Positions 52,525-61,462 are shown, counted from the first letter of the stretch. The stretch is 64,000 bases of DNA from Methanocella paludicola SANAE (GCF_000011005.1 NC_013665.1:868001-932000); one strand, 5' to 3'. Notes: a model not told the origin generated them from the letters alone. Made by a program: numbers and translations.

Positions 52525-52625
52525 TTTTCTCTTCCTCTTTTACCGGTCTCGCTTCTATGAAAATAGCGACAGGCATACATATTAGTCGATGATATTTAAT
52601 CCTATTCTCTCGTTTTTGTAAGACC

Positions 52626-52913
52626 TTACGCGGCGAAAAGGTCCTTTTTCGTAACCGTGAAAATGCCCAGCCTCACGCCGGCATCGAGCCAGGCGTGCCC
52701 GTAGCTGAAGCAGACCAGCGCGTTCACCCGGTCGCCGCTGCTTAAAAAGTGCGAGCCGTCCTTATAGTAGCTCTCGGCCATGTTGTAAAAGTCATTTGCG
52801 ATGTTGTCGAGCATAGGGTCCATGCCCGGCACCTTCTTCGCGTCGTCCAGCGCCTCCCTTAACAGCCTCTGGTAGCGGTCCGTCTTCTCCACGAGGTCAG
52901 CCGCCAGGCTCAT
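52626..52913 (-). CDS. DUF357-family protein
   Basis: A 95-residue all-helical protein with DPMLDNIANDFYNMAESYYK and ALVCFSYGHAWLDAGVRLG, matching the archaeal DUF357 family. Function unknown. It overlaps the end of the HerA-like gene by 4 nt (ATGA), so the two are translated together, which suggests a link to DNA processing. Confidence 0.87.
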   Translation of the reverse strand: MSLAADLVEKTDRYQRLLREALDDAKKVPGMDPMLDNIANDFYNMAESYYKDGSHFLSSGDRVNALVCFSYGHAWLDAGVRLGIFTVTKKDLFAA

Positions 52914-54439
52914 CCCCTCCCGAAAATCTTCCGGAAAATGCTCCCGCCCACCGAAGGCCTCGCCGGCTCTTCGATCTCCTCTTCTTCGTCCTCGTAGTCG
53001 ACCTCTTCGGGCTCGATATCCTCGGATATTTCCTTGGAGGCCCCGCCGTGCTTGCTCTTCCGCGCCCTGACCTGTACCATGACTGCCCTCGGGATGTCCG
53101 GGCTCACGAGCATGGCCACGCCCGGCGGGAGGCGCTTGATCTCCTCCTCCAGCTCGGTGCTGATGCCTTCCAGGCTCTTTGTGATGGCACGGATATCGTT
53201 CGGGTTCGTAACGCGCATGATGATCTGAGTGTTACACTGGGACAGAACGTTCTTATCCACTTTCGCAGGGCGCTGGGAAATGATCAGCAGGCCGAGGCCG
53301 AATTTTCTGCCCTCCGAAGCGATGGCCCGCAGCACGTCACTGCAGGTGGTCTTCGAAAAGCCCTTCTCAGGGCAGAAGTTGTGGGCTTCTTCGACCACGA
53401 CCATGCCCGGGGGCACGAGCCCGGCCTTGCGGGCCTCGAATAAGTTGGATAAGAGCTTCGACACGATGGTCTGCTGGACTTCGGGGTGTATGCCCTTCAT
53501 GTCGATAATGCTCGTGCGGCCCCTCGTGAATAATTCCACGAGCGGAGTAGGCTTATCAGATAAAAACTCCGAGTCCAGGAGCGGCTCCAGCTTATTGTAA
53601 ACGCCCCATTTAGTGTTGCTATGTGAAGAGCCGATCTCTACAAGAACATCCTTAATGGTATAATTGATATTGTCATGCTTCAGGGCATTGACAGCCTCGT
53701 ATATCAGGCCTATCTCCGTATTATTGAGCTCGGATGGGACGTACTCGATGATCTCTTTCGGCTTCAGGTTCAGCCCGTTTAGCCGCAGCGTCCGGTCGGC
53801 GTACTCGCAGACCTTCTTATTTCCGGGCGTATAGATATAGACGTTATCGTACCCATAAGGCTCAATATCGAACTTCTCTGAGAGAGCGTCCATATCCGGG
53901 TCATCGTTAGGCTCTTTTAAAGTAGCATATTCGCCGTGAGGGTCAATGATCAGTAAGGGCACTTCACGTTCCATCATCTCTTCCATGATGACCGCGGCAG
54001 TGTACGACTTGCCACTGCCCGTCATGGCCAGGATGCTGCAGTGCTTCTGGATGAGCTTGTTACGGTCGACGGTGACCGGTATGTCGGTCCCGTCCAGGAC
54101 GCCGAGGTATGCGCCGCCCTCGGAAAGGCCGAGCGTGTCCACGATCACGTCCTCTTCCGCGATATAGACCTTATCTCCGGGGCGGAACGGTGTCTTAGGC
54201 GACCTCAGCAGGCCGCTATTATCCCTGGCGCCGATGACCGATACAGTGGCCACTAACCGGTCTTTGTTATCGTTGCCTGCGGACCTGGTCATTGTAAGTA
54301 TCTGCCCCAGCACCCAGCCGTCCGTCGGGTGCCAGACCTTCACGTAATCAGTGCGCTTAACATCGGCCGGGTCCGTGACCGCGAACCTATAGGTATGCGA
54401 CCCGGTCTCCCCGAAAATTACCCCTACCGAGCCTATCAT
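52910..54439 (-). CDS. herA: HerA-like ATPase/DNA translocase
   Basis: A 509-residue protein. An N-terminal beta-barrel (HAS-barrel, residues about 1-120) precedes the FtsK/HerA ATPase core: Walker A LAMTGSGKSYTAAV, Walker B MVVVEEAHNFCPEKGFS, sensor LLIISQRPAKVD and arginine-finger region TKSLEG. The tail is acidic. HerA forms a hexamer that moves along DNA and, with the nuclease NurA, resects breaks with Mre11-Rad50. NurA, Mre11 and Rad50 genes are not in the window, so a different partner or a distant locus is implied. Confidence 0.9.
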   Translation of the reverse strand: MIGSVGVIFGETGSHTYRFAVTDPADVKRTDYVKVWHPTDGWVLGQILTMTRSAGNDNKDRLVATVSVIGARDNSGLLRSPKTPFRPGDKVYIAEEDVIVDTLGLSEGGAYLGVLDGTDIPVTVDRNKLIQKHCSILAMTGSGKSYTAAVIMEEMMEREVPLLIIDPHGEYATLKEPNDDPDMDALSEKFDIEPYGYDNVYIYTPGNKKVCEYADRTLRLNGLNLKPKEIIEYVPSELNNTEIGLIYEAVNALKHDNINYTIKDVLVEIGSSHSNTKWGVYNKLEPLLDSEFLSDKPTPLVELFTRGRTSIIDMKGIHPEVQQTIVSKLLSNLFEARKAGLVPPGMVVVEEAHNFCPEKGFSKTTCSDVLRAIASEGRKFGLGLLIISQRPAKVDKNVLSQCNTQIIMRVTNPNDIRAITKSLEGISTELEEEIKRLPPGVAMLVSPDIPRAVMVQVRARKSKHGGASKEISEDIEPEEVDYEDEEEEIEEPARPSVGGSIFRKIFGRG

Positions 54440-54545
54440 TACGTGTATTTGTGTATAGTCCCTTCTATAATAACCTTGTTCTGGGTCGGCGGCTAATTAA
54501 TTTTCGATTAATTTTATATATTTATTTTTTATATTTTATATTAGT

Positions 54546-54561
54546 GAGCTAAGATTAGCTC
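54546..54561. promoter_or_regulatory. Inverted repeat upstream of secreted-protein gene
   Basis: GAGCTAA-GA-TTAGCTC is a perfect 7-bp dyad 17 nt before ATG 54578 and just downstream of an AT-rich stretch containing TATATATTTATTTTT. It could be an operator overlapping the start of transcription. Confidence 0.45.
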
Positions 54562-54577
54562 TATAAAGGTGGGTATT

Positions 54578-54988
54578 ATGAGGATCAGCAGCTTATGGGC
54601 AGCGCTTGCGCTCGCCTGTATCATAATAGTCGCCGCCGCAGGGGCATCCTATGCACAAGCAGGCTTCACCGGCATGTTCACCCTGGCATTGCCTGAACAT
54701 GGCCATGCTCAGGCCTCTCCCCTGAAGAGCGGCGATTTCGTGTGGAGAGCCCTCGATATAGCTTCTCAGAGTGGCGTGGCCGCGGATCCCGGGCTTAACG
54801 AGGCCCTGGCGATAAAGAAAAATTTTAGCCTCGGCTCGCAATCGGCGCCGGCCCTTTCAACAAATCCGGACTGGATGAGCGCCCCCTTATTGCCCGGCAT
54901 CGCACCGAGTAATAATCTGGCCATGTCGTCATACGACGGCTTCCTGAAGCGTTATATGAACGGTACCGGGAACATCTTTACGTCTTAA
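54578..54988 (+). CDS. Hypothetical secreted protein
   Basis: I chose ATG 54578 (GGTGG 6 nt upstream) over GTG 54569. The product has 136 residues. A signal peptide (LWAALALACIIIVAAAGASYA) is followed by a short low-complexity mature part rich in Ala, Ser, Leu and Asn. No anchor and no known motif. It overlaps the diphthine synthase gene on the other strand by 11 nt. I do not recognise the family. Confidence 0.65.
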   Translation: MRISSLWAALALACIIIVAAAGASYAQAGFTGMFTLALPEHGHAQASPLKSGDFVWRALDIASQSGVAADPGLNEALAIKKNFSLGSQSAPALSTNPDWMSAPLLPGIAPSNNLAMSSYDGFLKRYMNGTGNIFTS

Positions 54989-55748
54989 GCCCGGCGAGCG
55001 CCTGCAGCGCTTCCTCCTCCAGGAAATGCAGCTCTGCCGGCACGACCATGATGTGCAGGGGCGCCCCGAAGTCGAGGGCTTTAAGCTCATCGAGCTTTGC
55101 TGCCTTAACACATGGTGCCGGTGAGCCGGCTCGCGCGATGCCTACGCCCAGCGCATCCGTGAGCACGCCCTCCTTCCGGCGCTCTTCGACCGCGAGTAAT
55201 AGCTCGACGCCCCGATTGATGGTCATGTAGCCTTTTTCCCGGTCGATGTCTAAAAACAGTAAGGTGTGGAGCCCGTTGGCCTTGTTCATCTTGATGGTGT
55301 CGTAGGGCGTCTCGGAAATGATGTTCTTATAGGGGAAGGCGATGGTCGCGGATTTGCCGAAGCGGTAGTTCTGGAGGCCCGTGGCGCCGCAGACGGCGGA
55401 CGATATCGAGGCGCCGTGGATGATGGCCGTATCTATGCCCATCTTCTGCGCCCTGAGCCGAAGGTCGACGTGAGTGGTGGCTACCATGGCGTCGCCGCCC
55501 GTTAAAAATACGACCTTCTTATCCAGCGCATCTTTGAGCACGTTGTCCTTCGGGTGCTGTTCGACGTCCTCCCTTACCAGCACCTTGACGGGCTTACCAT
55601 AGAGCGCTTCCATCTTCTCCAGCGTCGTGCCCATCAGCCTGGACGTATAAAACTCCGCATAGACAACGTCCGCCTCCCTGATGGCCTCAAGGCCCTTCAG
55701 CGATACGTCATTCTCGTCCCACAGGCCCAGGCCGATAAAAGTTAACAT
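54978..55748 (-). CDS. dphB: Diphthine synthase (DphB/Dph5)
   Basis: I chose ATG 55748 because the family starts MLTFIGLGLWDENDVS; in-frame starts up to 55814 add an unrelated tail. The product has 256 residues. It contains the SAM-binding VFLTGGDAMVATTHVDL and later IHGASISSAVCGATGLQNYRF, matching Dph5 throughout. The enzyme methylates the 3-amino-3-carboxypropyl-histidine of elongation factor 2 on the way to diphthamide, a modification found only in archaea and eukaryotes. Confidence 0.95.
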   Translation of the reverse strand: MLTFIGLGLWDENDVSLKGLEAIREADVVYAEFYTSRLMGTTLEKMEALYGKPVKVLVREDVEQHPKDNVLKDALDKKVVFLTGGDAMVATTHVDLRLRAQKMGIDTAIIHGASISSAVCGATGLQNYRFGKSATIAFPYKNIISETPYDTIKMNKANGLHTLLFLDIDREKGYMTINRGVELLLAVEERRKEGVLTDALGVGIARAGSPAPCVKAAKLDELKALDFGAPLHIMVVPAELHFLEEEALQALAGLKT

Positions 55749-55828
55749 GGTCACCACGCCTAATTCAGGGCGCATGGATATATTATTTACTGTTTGCCGC
55801 ATATTCAATTTCAAAGGGTTACTCGAAT

Positions 55829-56824
55829 ATGCAGTCGAATTGTGTTAAGGTGCCTAAAAGAGAGGGCGAATCTACCCGTAAGATGCTGGCCGAGTCGGAG
55901 GTCATCGACTACCGGCTGAAGATCAAGTCTGACGAGCAGTTCGTGTATATTCCCCTCATTCCTGGGATATCCAAGGATATTTTGTCGAAGATCGATCCTA
56001 CCCTGGCGCTTGCCGAATGCGACTTCGAGGAGAACGAGCGTACCCGCTCCGTTGAGGAGATACTGGGCTTTGCTCCTTCATTTGAGGTTATAGGTGACAT
56101 TGCAGTGGTCGCGGAGGAATATGACGTTAAGGTGGGCGAAGCCATCATGGAAGTCCATAAGAACGTCAGGACTGTGCTTGTGCCTACGACCCCGGTGGTC
56201 GGCGAATTCCGGATCCGGCACTATCGGGTTCTATGCGGCGAGGACAGGACGACCACCGTGTACCGGGAACACGGCTTCATCTACGAGATGGACCTGAATA
56301 AGGTGTATTTCAGCCCCCGGCTTTCCACGGAGCGCAAGCGGATCACCGACCAGGTCACCGATATGGAGCTGGTGCTCGATATGTTCGCCGGCGTGGGGCC
56401 GTTCGCCATTCCCATCTCTAAAAGGGCCATGTATACGATAGCAGTCGATAAAAATCCGGATGCTGTCGAGTACCTGAAGAAAAATATCGCCCTGAATAAG
56501 GCTTCCCGTATCGAGGCCGTCAACATGGACGCCCGCGATATTCAGACTCCACAGCCCCCTGACCGCATCATCATGAACCTGCCGCATACCGCCCACGAAT
56601 TCCTGGACGTCGCCTTCAGGCTGATAGCCACGGGCGGCATCATCCACTATTACGACATCCGGCCGGAGACCGAGATATTCGACGCAGTGATCAAGATGGT
56701 CCGGCAAAAGGCGAGCTACAGCGGGTGCCTCATCGATATCGTGAATAAGCGTATAGTAAGGTCATATTCGCCGCACGAATACAACATCGTGCTGGATATC
56801 CGCGTCGTCGGAAAACAAGACTAA
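55829..56824 (+). CDS. trm5: tRNA (guanine-37-N1)-methyltransferase (Trm5)
   Basis: A 331-residue protein. The N-terminal half covers the D1/D2 domains and the catalytic half has YFSPRLSTERKRITDQV, motif I LVLDMFAGVGPFAIPI, and the motif IV region IIMNLPHTAHEFLD. Trm5 methylates G37 next to the anticodon and so prevents +1 frameshifting. It is divergent from dphB with an 80-nt gap. Length and motifs fit the archaeal group; I cannot assign the a, b or c subtype. Confidence 0.93.
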   Translation: MQSNCVKVPKREGESTRKMLAESEVIDYRLKIKSDEQFVYIPLIPGISKDILSKIDPTLALAECDFEENERTRSVEEILGFAPSFEVIGDIAVVAEEYDVKVGEAIMEVHKNVRTVLVPTTPVVGEFRIRHYRVLCGEDRTTTVYREHGFIYEMDLNKVYFSPRLSTERKRITDQVTDMELVLDMFAGVGPFAIPISKRAMYTIAVDKNPDAVEYLKKNIALNKASRIEAVNMDARDIQTPQPPDRIIMNLPHTAHEFLDVAFRLIATGGIIHYYDIRPETEIFDAVIKMVRQKASYSGCLIDIVNKRIVRSYSPHEYNIVLDIRVVGKQD

Positions 56825-56913
56825 TCTTTTTTTCAGTTTTATTCTCTCTTGCAAAATGTTTATTAGGTATATTTGGCTAACCTATTGCTATAGAAACAGT
56901 TGGTGAACGAGGT

Positions 56914-57387
56914 ATGTTCGAAGTAAAATCTGAAAATTTCAACAAGTACGTGTCTTTCGCTGTCATGCTCATCGTTGCGGCTATCGTAGTACTCGCCGTA
57001 GGCGAAATATGCAAGTACATCCTGCCGCACGACACGGCATTTTACTTTACGGTAAACAAGATCTACTTCCTGGCCGCCGGGGCGCTGATACTCACGGCCG
57101 GGCTGGGATTGCTGAACCTGAGCAACCTCCGGAATCTGGCCGTGTTCTTTGTCGCCCTGCTGGCGCTGCTCGTAGTCTTATACTTCGTGGACAAGTTCGC
57201 CTGCAGCGCGCTCTGGGGCGGTGTATACGCATCCGTACTAACGAGGATACCAGAGCGATACTTCGATATGTACTATAAGGCGCTGGACGGCCTGAGCGTG
57301 CTGCTCGGGGCTGTAGGCCTGCTGTTCTTGCTCGTTAAGAGCCTCGACATCCTGAAGGACACGCTGTCCGGCCCCAAGAAAGCTTAA
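56914..57387 (+). CDS. Four-helix membrane protein, hypothetical
   Basis: A 157-residue protein with GAGGT just before ATG 56914. Four helices are predicted (residues about 13-32, 45-66, 73-92 and 125-145), with a conserved-looking loop FVDKFACSALWGGVYA. I do not recognise the family. It is a single gene 90 nt after trm5, with no obvious partner. Confidence 0.72.
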   Translation: MFEVKSENFNKYVSFAVMLIVAAIVVLAVGEICKYILPHDTAFYFTVNKIYFLAAGALILTAGLGLLNLSNLRNLAVFFVALLALLVVLYFVDKFACSALWGGVYASVLTRIPERYFDMYYKALDGLSVLLGAVGLLFLLVKSLDILKDTLSGPKKA

Positions 57388-57477
57388 GATAATCCCGGAC
57401 GCCCGGGGAACACCTCGCCCGGGCGTCCCCATCCTTTTCTGAGTGGGCCGGCATCGCTGGAAAAAGTTAAATATAGG

Positions 57478-57645
57478 TTAATTTTTTACGAGTTCTTCGA
57501 AAACCACTTGTATTAGCTCCATTTTTAAGGAATTCATCCCATGTTTTACCGGTAAATAGGTCGAGCCAATATTTTCTAATCGATATCCCTTCAACACCTT
57601 ATTGTCATTATCAATAGTATATTGTGCAATATAATACTTTTTAAA
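57478..57645 (-). pseudogene. Short coding remnant without a start codon
   Basis: A 55-codon minus-strand frame (with DNDNKVLKGYRLENIGSTYL and HGMNSLKMELIQVVFEEL) ends at a TAA. It reads like protein but has no start codon at its beginning; a GTG at codon 17 lacks a ribosome-binding site. It is probably the tail of a decayed gene. The rest of the 570-nt gap is AT-rich; I see nothing else in it except the terminator near its end. Confidence 0.35.
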
Positions 57646-57877
57646 TTACCATGGCAAATTTATGGAAAACTATCATAATCGCTAATCTAAATTTGATATT
57701 GGTGGTTAATGGAAAGTTTTGCTGTGTTGAATATAAACTAGCCTTAGTAAATAAACCGATTTGTAGAACATCGTTTAAATAGTTGAAAAATGCTAAAAAA
57801 TACGTTTTTTAAATGTAAGATTGGTGATAAATCCTAAATAGCTTACTCGGTAATCGATAGCACATATTCAACAAAGT

Positions 57878-57934
57878 AAAAAATAATAAAAAAGATTGAT
57901 GGCATGCAGATTCCACGGCAGATCTACGCATGCC
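57878..57934 (-). terminator. Hairpin terminator after YVTN-propeller gene
   Basis: On the minus strand GGCATGC and GCATGCC (57901-57934) pair around a 20-nt loop. They are followed by ATCAATC and a long T-rich run (57879-57897). It lies about 20 nt after the stop of the propeller gene. Confidence 0.7.
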
Positions 57935-57954
57935 AGGGCCGTGAGTCATCGACA

Positions 57955-59295
57955 TCAAGGTTGGATCGCGATACCCTCCGGATAATCTCCTACCGTTATC
58001 GGTGAGCCTATGACCGTGTTCGTCGTCGTATCGATCACCGAGACCGTATTATCAATGCTATTGGTGACGTAGGCTCTTGTCCCATCCGTCGTTATCGCAA
58101 TGCCCGTCGGCCCGTTTCCTACCGGTATTGTTCCTATGACGGTGTTCGTCGATGTATCGATCACCGAGACTGTATCACTATTGAAATTGGTGACGTAGGC
58201 TCTTGTCCCGTCCGGGGTGATTTTGATGCCATACGGGCCTTTTCCTACTGGTATCGGTGAGCCTATGACGGTGTTCGTCGCTGTATCGATCACCGAGACT
58301 GTACCGCTGTTGAAATTGGTGACGTAGGCTCTTGTCCCGTCCGGGGTGATCGCAATATTCTGCGGGCCATTCCCTACTGGTATCGGTGAGCCTATGACGG
58401 TGTTCGTCGATGTATCGATCACAGAGACTGTATTACTGTTGAAATTGGTGACGTAGGCTCTTGTCCCGTTCGGGGTGAACGCAATGCTCACAGGCGCATT
58501 TCCTACTGGTATCGGTGAGCCTATGACGGTGTTCGTCGATGTATCGATCACCGAGACCGTATTATCAATGCTATTGGTGACGTAGGCTCTTGTCCCGTTC
58601 GGGGTGATAGCAACGCCAAACGGGCCACGTCCTACCGGTATTGAGCCTATGACGGTGTTCGTCGATGTATCGATCACCGAAACCGTGCCACTACCGTAAT
58701 TTGCGACGTAGGCTCTAGCCCCGTTTGGAGTGATCGCAATACCAATTGGATAATTTCCTACCGGTATCGGTGAGCCTATGACGGTGTTCGTCGATGTATC
58801 GATCACCGAGACCGTATTACTGTTGAAATTGGTGACATAGGCCCGTCTTGGCGTGGGTACGGGCGTTGGTGTCGGTAATGGTGTCGGCGTTGGTGTCGGT
58901 ATTGGCGTCGGCGTTGGGGCCAGGTTCAGGAAGCTGAAGTCGAATTTCTCATTGTCAACGGCGGTCGTGGTATCCTGGTTGAACGCCGTGCTGCTCCCCG
59001 TGGATGTGATCACCGGGAAGCCGAAGGCGGTAGGCGTAAAGGATGATGGCAATAAGGAGCATGGTGCCGCGAACGTGGTACCAATATTGATATTCGGATA
59101 GGCGAAGGTGCTGAATTCGCTGGTACTTGCGAAATGCGTGGCGCTCGAATTGAGAGACTGTTCAGATGATTGAGATAGGGAGGGGTGGAATAACAGCCCG
59201 ATGTCAGGAATCGCATCCTGCGCTGATACTGGTATGGATGCGCAAATTAGTATTACAGCCATTAATACGGTGATTAGACTACCCTTTAACCTCAT
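57955..59295 (-). CDS. Secreted YVTN seven-bladed beta-propeller protein
   Basis: A 446-residue protein. A signal peptide ([19 protein letters not shown]) is followed by a region of about 110 residues without known motifs and a stretch of alternating Thr and Pro ([12 protein letters not shown]). Then come seven repeats of 42-43 residues that begin [20 protein letters not shown], or near it, and end GIAITPNGT. Seven repeats make one complete YVTN propeller, as in archaeal surface-layer proteins. The repeats are nearly identical also at DNA level, so copies may be gained, lost or homogenised by recombination. No C-terminal anchor is present; attachment must be by other means. Confidence 0.9.
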   Translation of the reverse strand: MRLKGSLITVLMAVILICASIPVSAQDAIPDIGLLFHPSLSQSSEQSLNSSATHFASTSEFSTFAYPNINIGTTFAAPCSLLPSSFTPTAFGFPVITSTGSSTAFNQDTTTAVDNEKFDFSFLNLAPTPTPIPTPTPTPLPTPTPVPTPRRAYVTNFNSNTVSVIDTSTNTVIGSPIPVGNYPIGIAITPNGARAYVANYGSGTVSVIDTSTNTVIGSIPVGRGPFGVAITPNGTRAYVTNSIDNTVSVIDTSTNTVIGSPIPVGNAPVSIAFTPNGTRAYVTNFNSNTVSVIDTSTNTVIGSPIPVGNGPQNIAITPDGTRAYVTNFNSGTVSVIDTATNTVIGSPIPVGKGPYGIKITPDGTRAYVTNFNSDTVSVIDTSTNTVIGTIPVGNGPTGIAITTDGTRAYVTNSIDNTVSVIDTTTNTVIGSPITVGDYPEGIAIQP

Positions 59296-59511
59296 AAATA
59301 CCTACTACCCTCATGCTTAACATTAACTAATTTAGAAATTACATATATAATACCTAATAAAAAATAAACCGGATAAATGCCGATAGCCCGGTAAAATCCA
59401 GCTCTTCGCAGGGTCAAAAATTGTTGGAAGCTTTGTATGTTAGTTTTTCGACCATCCGTTAATTTTAGAACATAACAGATCTTTAATATTCAACACAACA
59501 CCAAGCCCGCA

Positions 59512-59554
59512 AGCCCCCGGCGAGATTTGAGCTCGCGACCTACTGATTACAAGA
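59512..59554 (-). repeat. 3' half of a tRNA-Thr(TGT)-like gene, orphan fragment
   Basis: Read on the minus strand: CTTGTAATCAG (anticodon loop with TGT and right stem), then a T arm GCGAG-CTCAAAT-CTCGC and CGGGGGC. The 5' half of a tRNA is absent: the bases before the anticodon loop do not pair. It is probably an integration scar. Confidence 0.6.
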
Positions 59555-59606
59555 CAGAGACTATGATACAAACATTTATAATCTATGTGTGCAGTATACG
59601 TGTAAA

Positions 59607-59668
59607 ATTGTTCGAGTCAGCATGTGGAGTCAAATAAGGATAAATTTGGCTCTTTATGTCAGCAATTG
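59607..59668 (-). repeat. 60-bp motif flanking tRNA-Thr, inverted copy
   Basis: Read on the minus strand: TGCTGACATAAAGAGCCAAA, TTTATCCTTATTT, then CATGCTGACTCGAACAATT. It closely matches the direct copies at 59853-59917 and 60588-60651. It lies about 60 nt upstream of tRNA-Thr. Nothing else is seen in the 59295-59727 gap except the tRNA fragment. Confidence 0.6.
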
Positions 59669-59726
59669 AAAATAAACCCGTTTGTCGAAAAAAGCATAAA
59701 TATGGCTTAATAATCGAAAATAATGG

Positions 59727-59798
59727 GCCGCCGTGGCTTAGCGGCAAAGCGGCTGATTCGTAATCAGCAGATCGGGGGTTCAAATCCCTCCGGCGGCT
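59727..59798 (+). tRNA. tRNA-Thr (anticodon CGT)
   Basis: The acceptor stem GCCGCCG pairs with CGGCGGC (59791-59797), discriminator T. The anticodon stem GCTGA/TCAGC has loop TTCGTAA. The T arm is GGGGG-TTCAAAT-CCCTC. A T-rich stretch (CTCTTTTCCTTTTT) follows. The gene is complete, and its 3' part is repeated at 60493 and 61537. Confidence 0.95.
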
Positions 59799-59852
59799 CT
59801 TTTCCTTTTTAATACCAAATTTATGGTCTATTTAATGATTTGGCTCATTTCC

Positions 59853-59917
59853 AAGTGCTGACATATTAAGCCAAATTTATTGGTATTTAGCATCTCCTGC
59901 TGACTCATACGATTCTA
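59853..59917 (+). repeat. 60-bp motif flanking tRNA-Thr, direct copy 1
   Basis: Contains TGCTGACATATTAAGCCAAA, then TTTATTGGTATTT and TGCTGACTCATACGATTCT. It starts 55 nt after the tRNA end. Copy 2 starts 54 nt after the first tRNA fragment, so the whole segment was duplicated. Confidence 0.65.
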
Positions 59918-60076
59918 TTATCATTAACCACCAATACTCCAGTAAATGTTAGTTTTTCGGGTACTATCAAGTATGCCGTAATCCCTTTAGATGTCAAAGC
60001 TTGTTGATAAAACAGTTCTAGAGCAATGGATAAAATATATTATTAAATAATAGAGTTTATTTTAAGGCGTATTGTT

Positions 60077-60469
60077 ATGGTCTTCAACGGTCTGGCCTTC
60101 GGTTTGCTTGAGACTATAGTTTTTGGCTGGATTTGTATCTTTTCTATGCTGGTCTGTTTATACGTCTGGAAGGGGGACTTTAAAAGTAGCTATAATTACC
60201 GGCCCTGGAAGATTGTCGACATACCCGAAGACGTGGCGACGAAGATCGATAAAGAGGCCGCCAAATTGATTGTCTTTATCGACGGCGCGTTCTTGTGTGC
60301 CATGACCATCGGATGGGTATATAGTATAGTATCAGGCGACTATAACAATCTACAGTTCATATTACTAGCCAGCCTCATTGGGTGGGTTTTAATTTTATTG
60401 GCCCTGATCGTCATCTTCCTTGTTTACGCATGGTTTGTAGACAAAAAGTATAAAACGGGCAAGACTTGA
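60077..60469 (+). CDS. Three-helix membrane protein between duplicated tRNA-Thr ends
   Basis: A 130-residue protein. Three hydrophobic segments are predicted (residues about 5-30, 65-86 and 92-120), with a soluble loop KIVDIPEDVATKIDKEAAKL. I do not recognise the family. It is the only gene in the 740-bp segment bounded by the two copies of the tRNA-Thr 3' end plus motif, so it is probably cargo of a small integrated element. No integrase is encoded there. Confidence 0.7.
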   Translation: MVFNGLAFGLLETIVFGWICIFSMLVCLYVWKGDFKSSYNYRPWKIVDIPEDVATKIDKEAAKLIVFIDGAFLCAMTIGWVYSIVSGDYNNLQFILLASLIGWVLILLALIVIFLVYAWFVDKKYKTGKT

Positions 60470-60492
60470 GAAAATTATCGACATATATTACA

Positions 60493-60540
60493 ATTCGTAA
60501 TCAGCAGATCGAGGTTCAAATCCATCCGTCGGCTCTTTTC
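60493..60540 (+). repeat. tRNA-Thr 3'-end duplicate 1 (attachment-site-like)
   Basis: ATTCGTAATCAGCAGATCG is identical to the tRNA-Thr anticodon region. It is followed by a T arm with two changes (GAGGTTCAAATCCATC), CGTCGGC and CTCTTTTC. The 5' half of the tRNA is absent. Confidence 0.8.
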
Positions 60541-60587
60541 ATTTTTATAACAAATTTATGCTTATTTTGTATTTTGGGCTTATTTTC

Positions 60588-60651
60588 GCATGCTGACAGA
60601 TAAAGCCAAATTTATGGGTAACCTACATCACATGCAGACTCGCACAATTCT
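60588..60651 (+). repeat. 60-bp motif flanking tRNA-Thr, direct copy 2
   Basis: Contains TGCTGACAGATAAAGCCAAA, then TTTATGGGTAACC and TGCAGACTCGCACAATTCT, with the same spacing to the tRNA fragment as copy 1 has to the tRNA. Confidence 0.65.
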
Positions 60652-60687
60652 GATGCAATATAAGCATTAAACTAAAAAATAATTATC

Positions 60688-60729
60688 CCTAAAAAGTTCC
60701 TTAGGGTATCGGCATTTCTGGGAGATGCC
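60688..60729. other. Two adjacent small hairpins
   Basis: CCCTAA...TTAGGG followed by GGCAT...ATGCC, then a T-rich run after about 15 nt. This could be a terminator or a small RNA. The remaining 240 nt before the next gene are AT-rich with a TATA-like TTTATATATG near 60804. Confidence 0.3.
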
Positions 60730-60973
60730 CCTCGCCTCATTATTTTTTATCTTATAGCCGCCAGGCGATTTAATATATAATACTATGCCATAACCAAGCT
60801 TGCTTTATATATGTAAGTCTTTGTTACCATTCCGCTCTTAAGATAAAAAAATACATTAGCATACAGTAACTTATATAATAAATAATAAATAAATAACATA
60901 TTATTGTCATATTGTTATCATATCTAGCACTACGCCAAAGAGCACTAAACGAATAACAAAAGGAGGAACTATA

Positions 60974-61462
60974 ATGAAAAAAATAACCATTGTTATAATA
61001 GGCTTATTTGTACTATTAGCATTTGCAGGCACGGCAATCGCGAAAAACCCAACAGAAACGAATAAGGCCACTGGTGGAGGAACGTTTTTGCTTCGTGATT
61101 TTAAAGATACGATCGGTTTTACGGCAATACAGATTGACGATCAATATGATGCTAAAGGACAGATAACCATACAATATAGAAATAATGAAGGCCCTGAAGG
61201 CCCTGGCCACAATTTAGTAAAGGTTGATGTTACGACACTTGTTGTCGAGGGTAACAAAGCCTGGATAGCCGGCGTGATAACAAAGTCCTTTGACCCGAGT
61301 TTTGTAGGCGATGGATTACTGCTAGAAGTGATCGATGACTCGCCCGATAAACTTGCTTTCGGGGGCGGCGATGTGACGCCTGAGGAAGCAAGAAATTTGG
61401 CCCTGGAGAAATTTGAATTCGAATCCCCGGCTTCAATTAGTGGTAGCATAAAAGTTAGTTAA
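60974..61462 (+). CDS. Secreted hypothetical protein
   Basis: A 162-residue protein with a very strong AAAGGAGG 8 nt before ATG 60974. It has a signal peptide (ITIVIIGLFVLLAFAGTAIA) and a beta-rich mature part beginning KATGGGTFLLRDFKDTIGF, with KAWIAGVITKSFDPSF. The pattern recalls small secreted proteins of soil bacteria and archaea whose function is unknown. It lies between tRNA-Thr 3' fragments 1 and 2, so it may be cargo of a second integration. Confidence 0.75.
   Translation: MKKITIVIIGLFVLLAFAGTAIAKNPTETNKATGGGTFLLRDFKDTIGFTAIQIDDQYDAKGQITIQYRNNEGPEGPGHNLVKVDVTTLVVEGNKAWIAGVITKSFDPSFVGDGLLLEVIDDSPDKLAFGGGDVTPEEARNLALEKFEFESPASISGSIKVS

Noticed and set aside
57955-58850. CRISPR or satellite DNA
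   Set aside because: The repeats are in frame and encode YVTN propeller blades.
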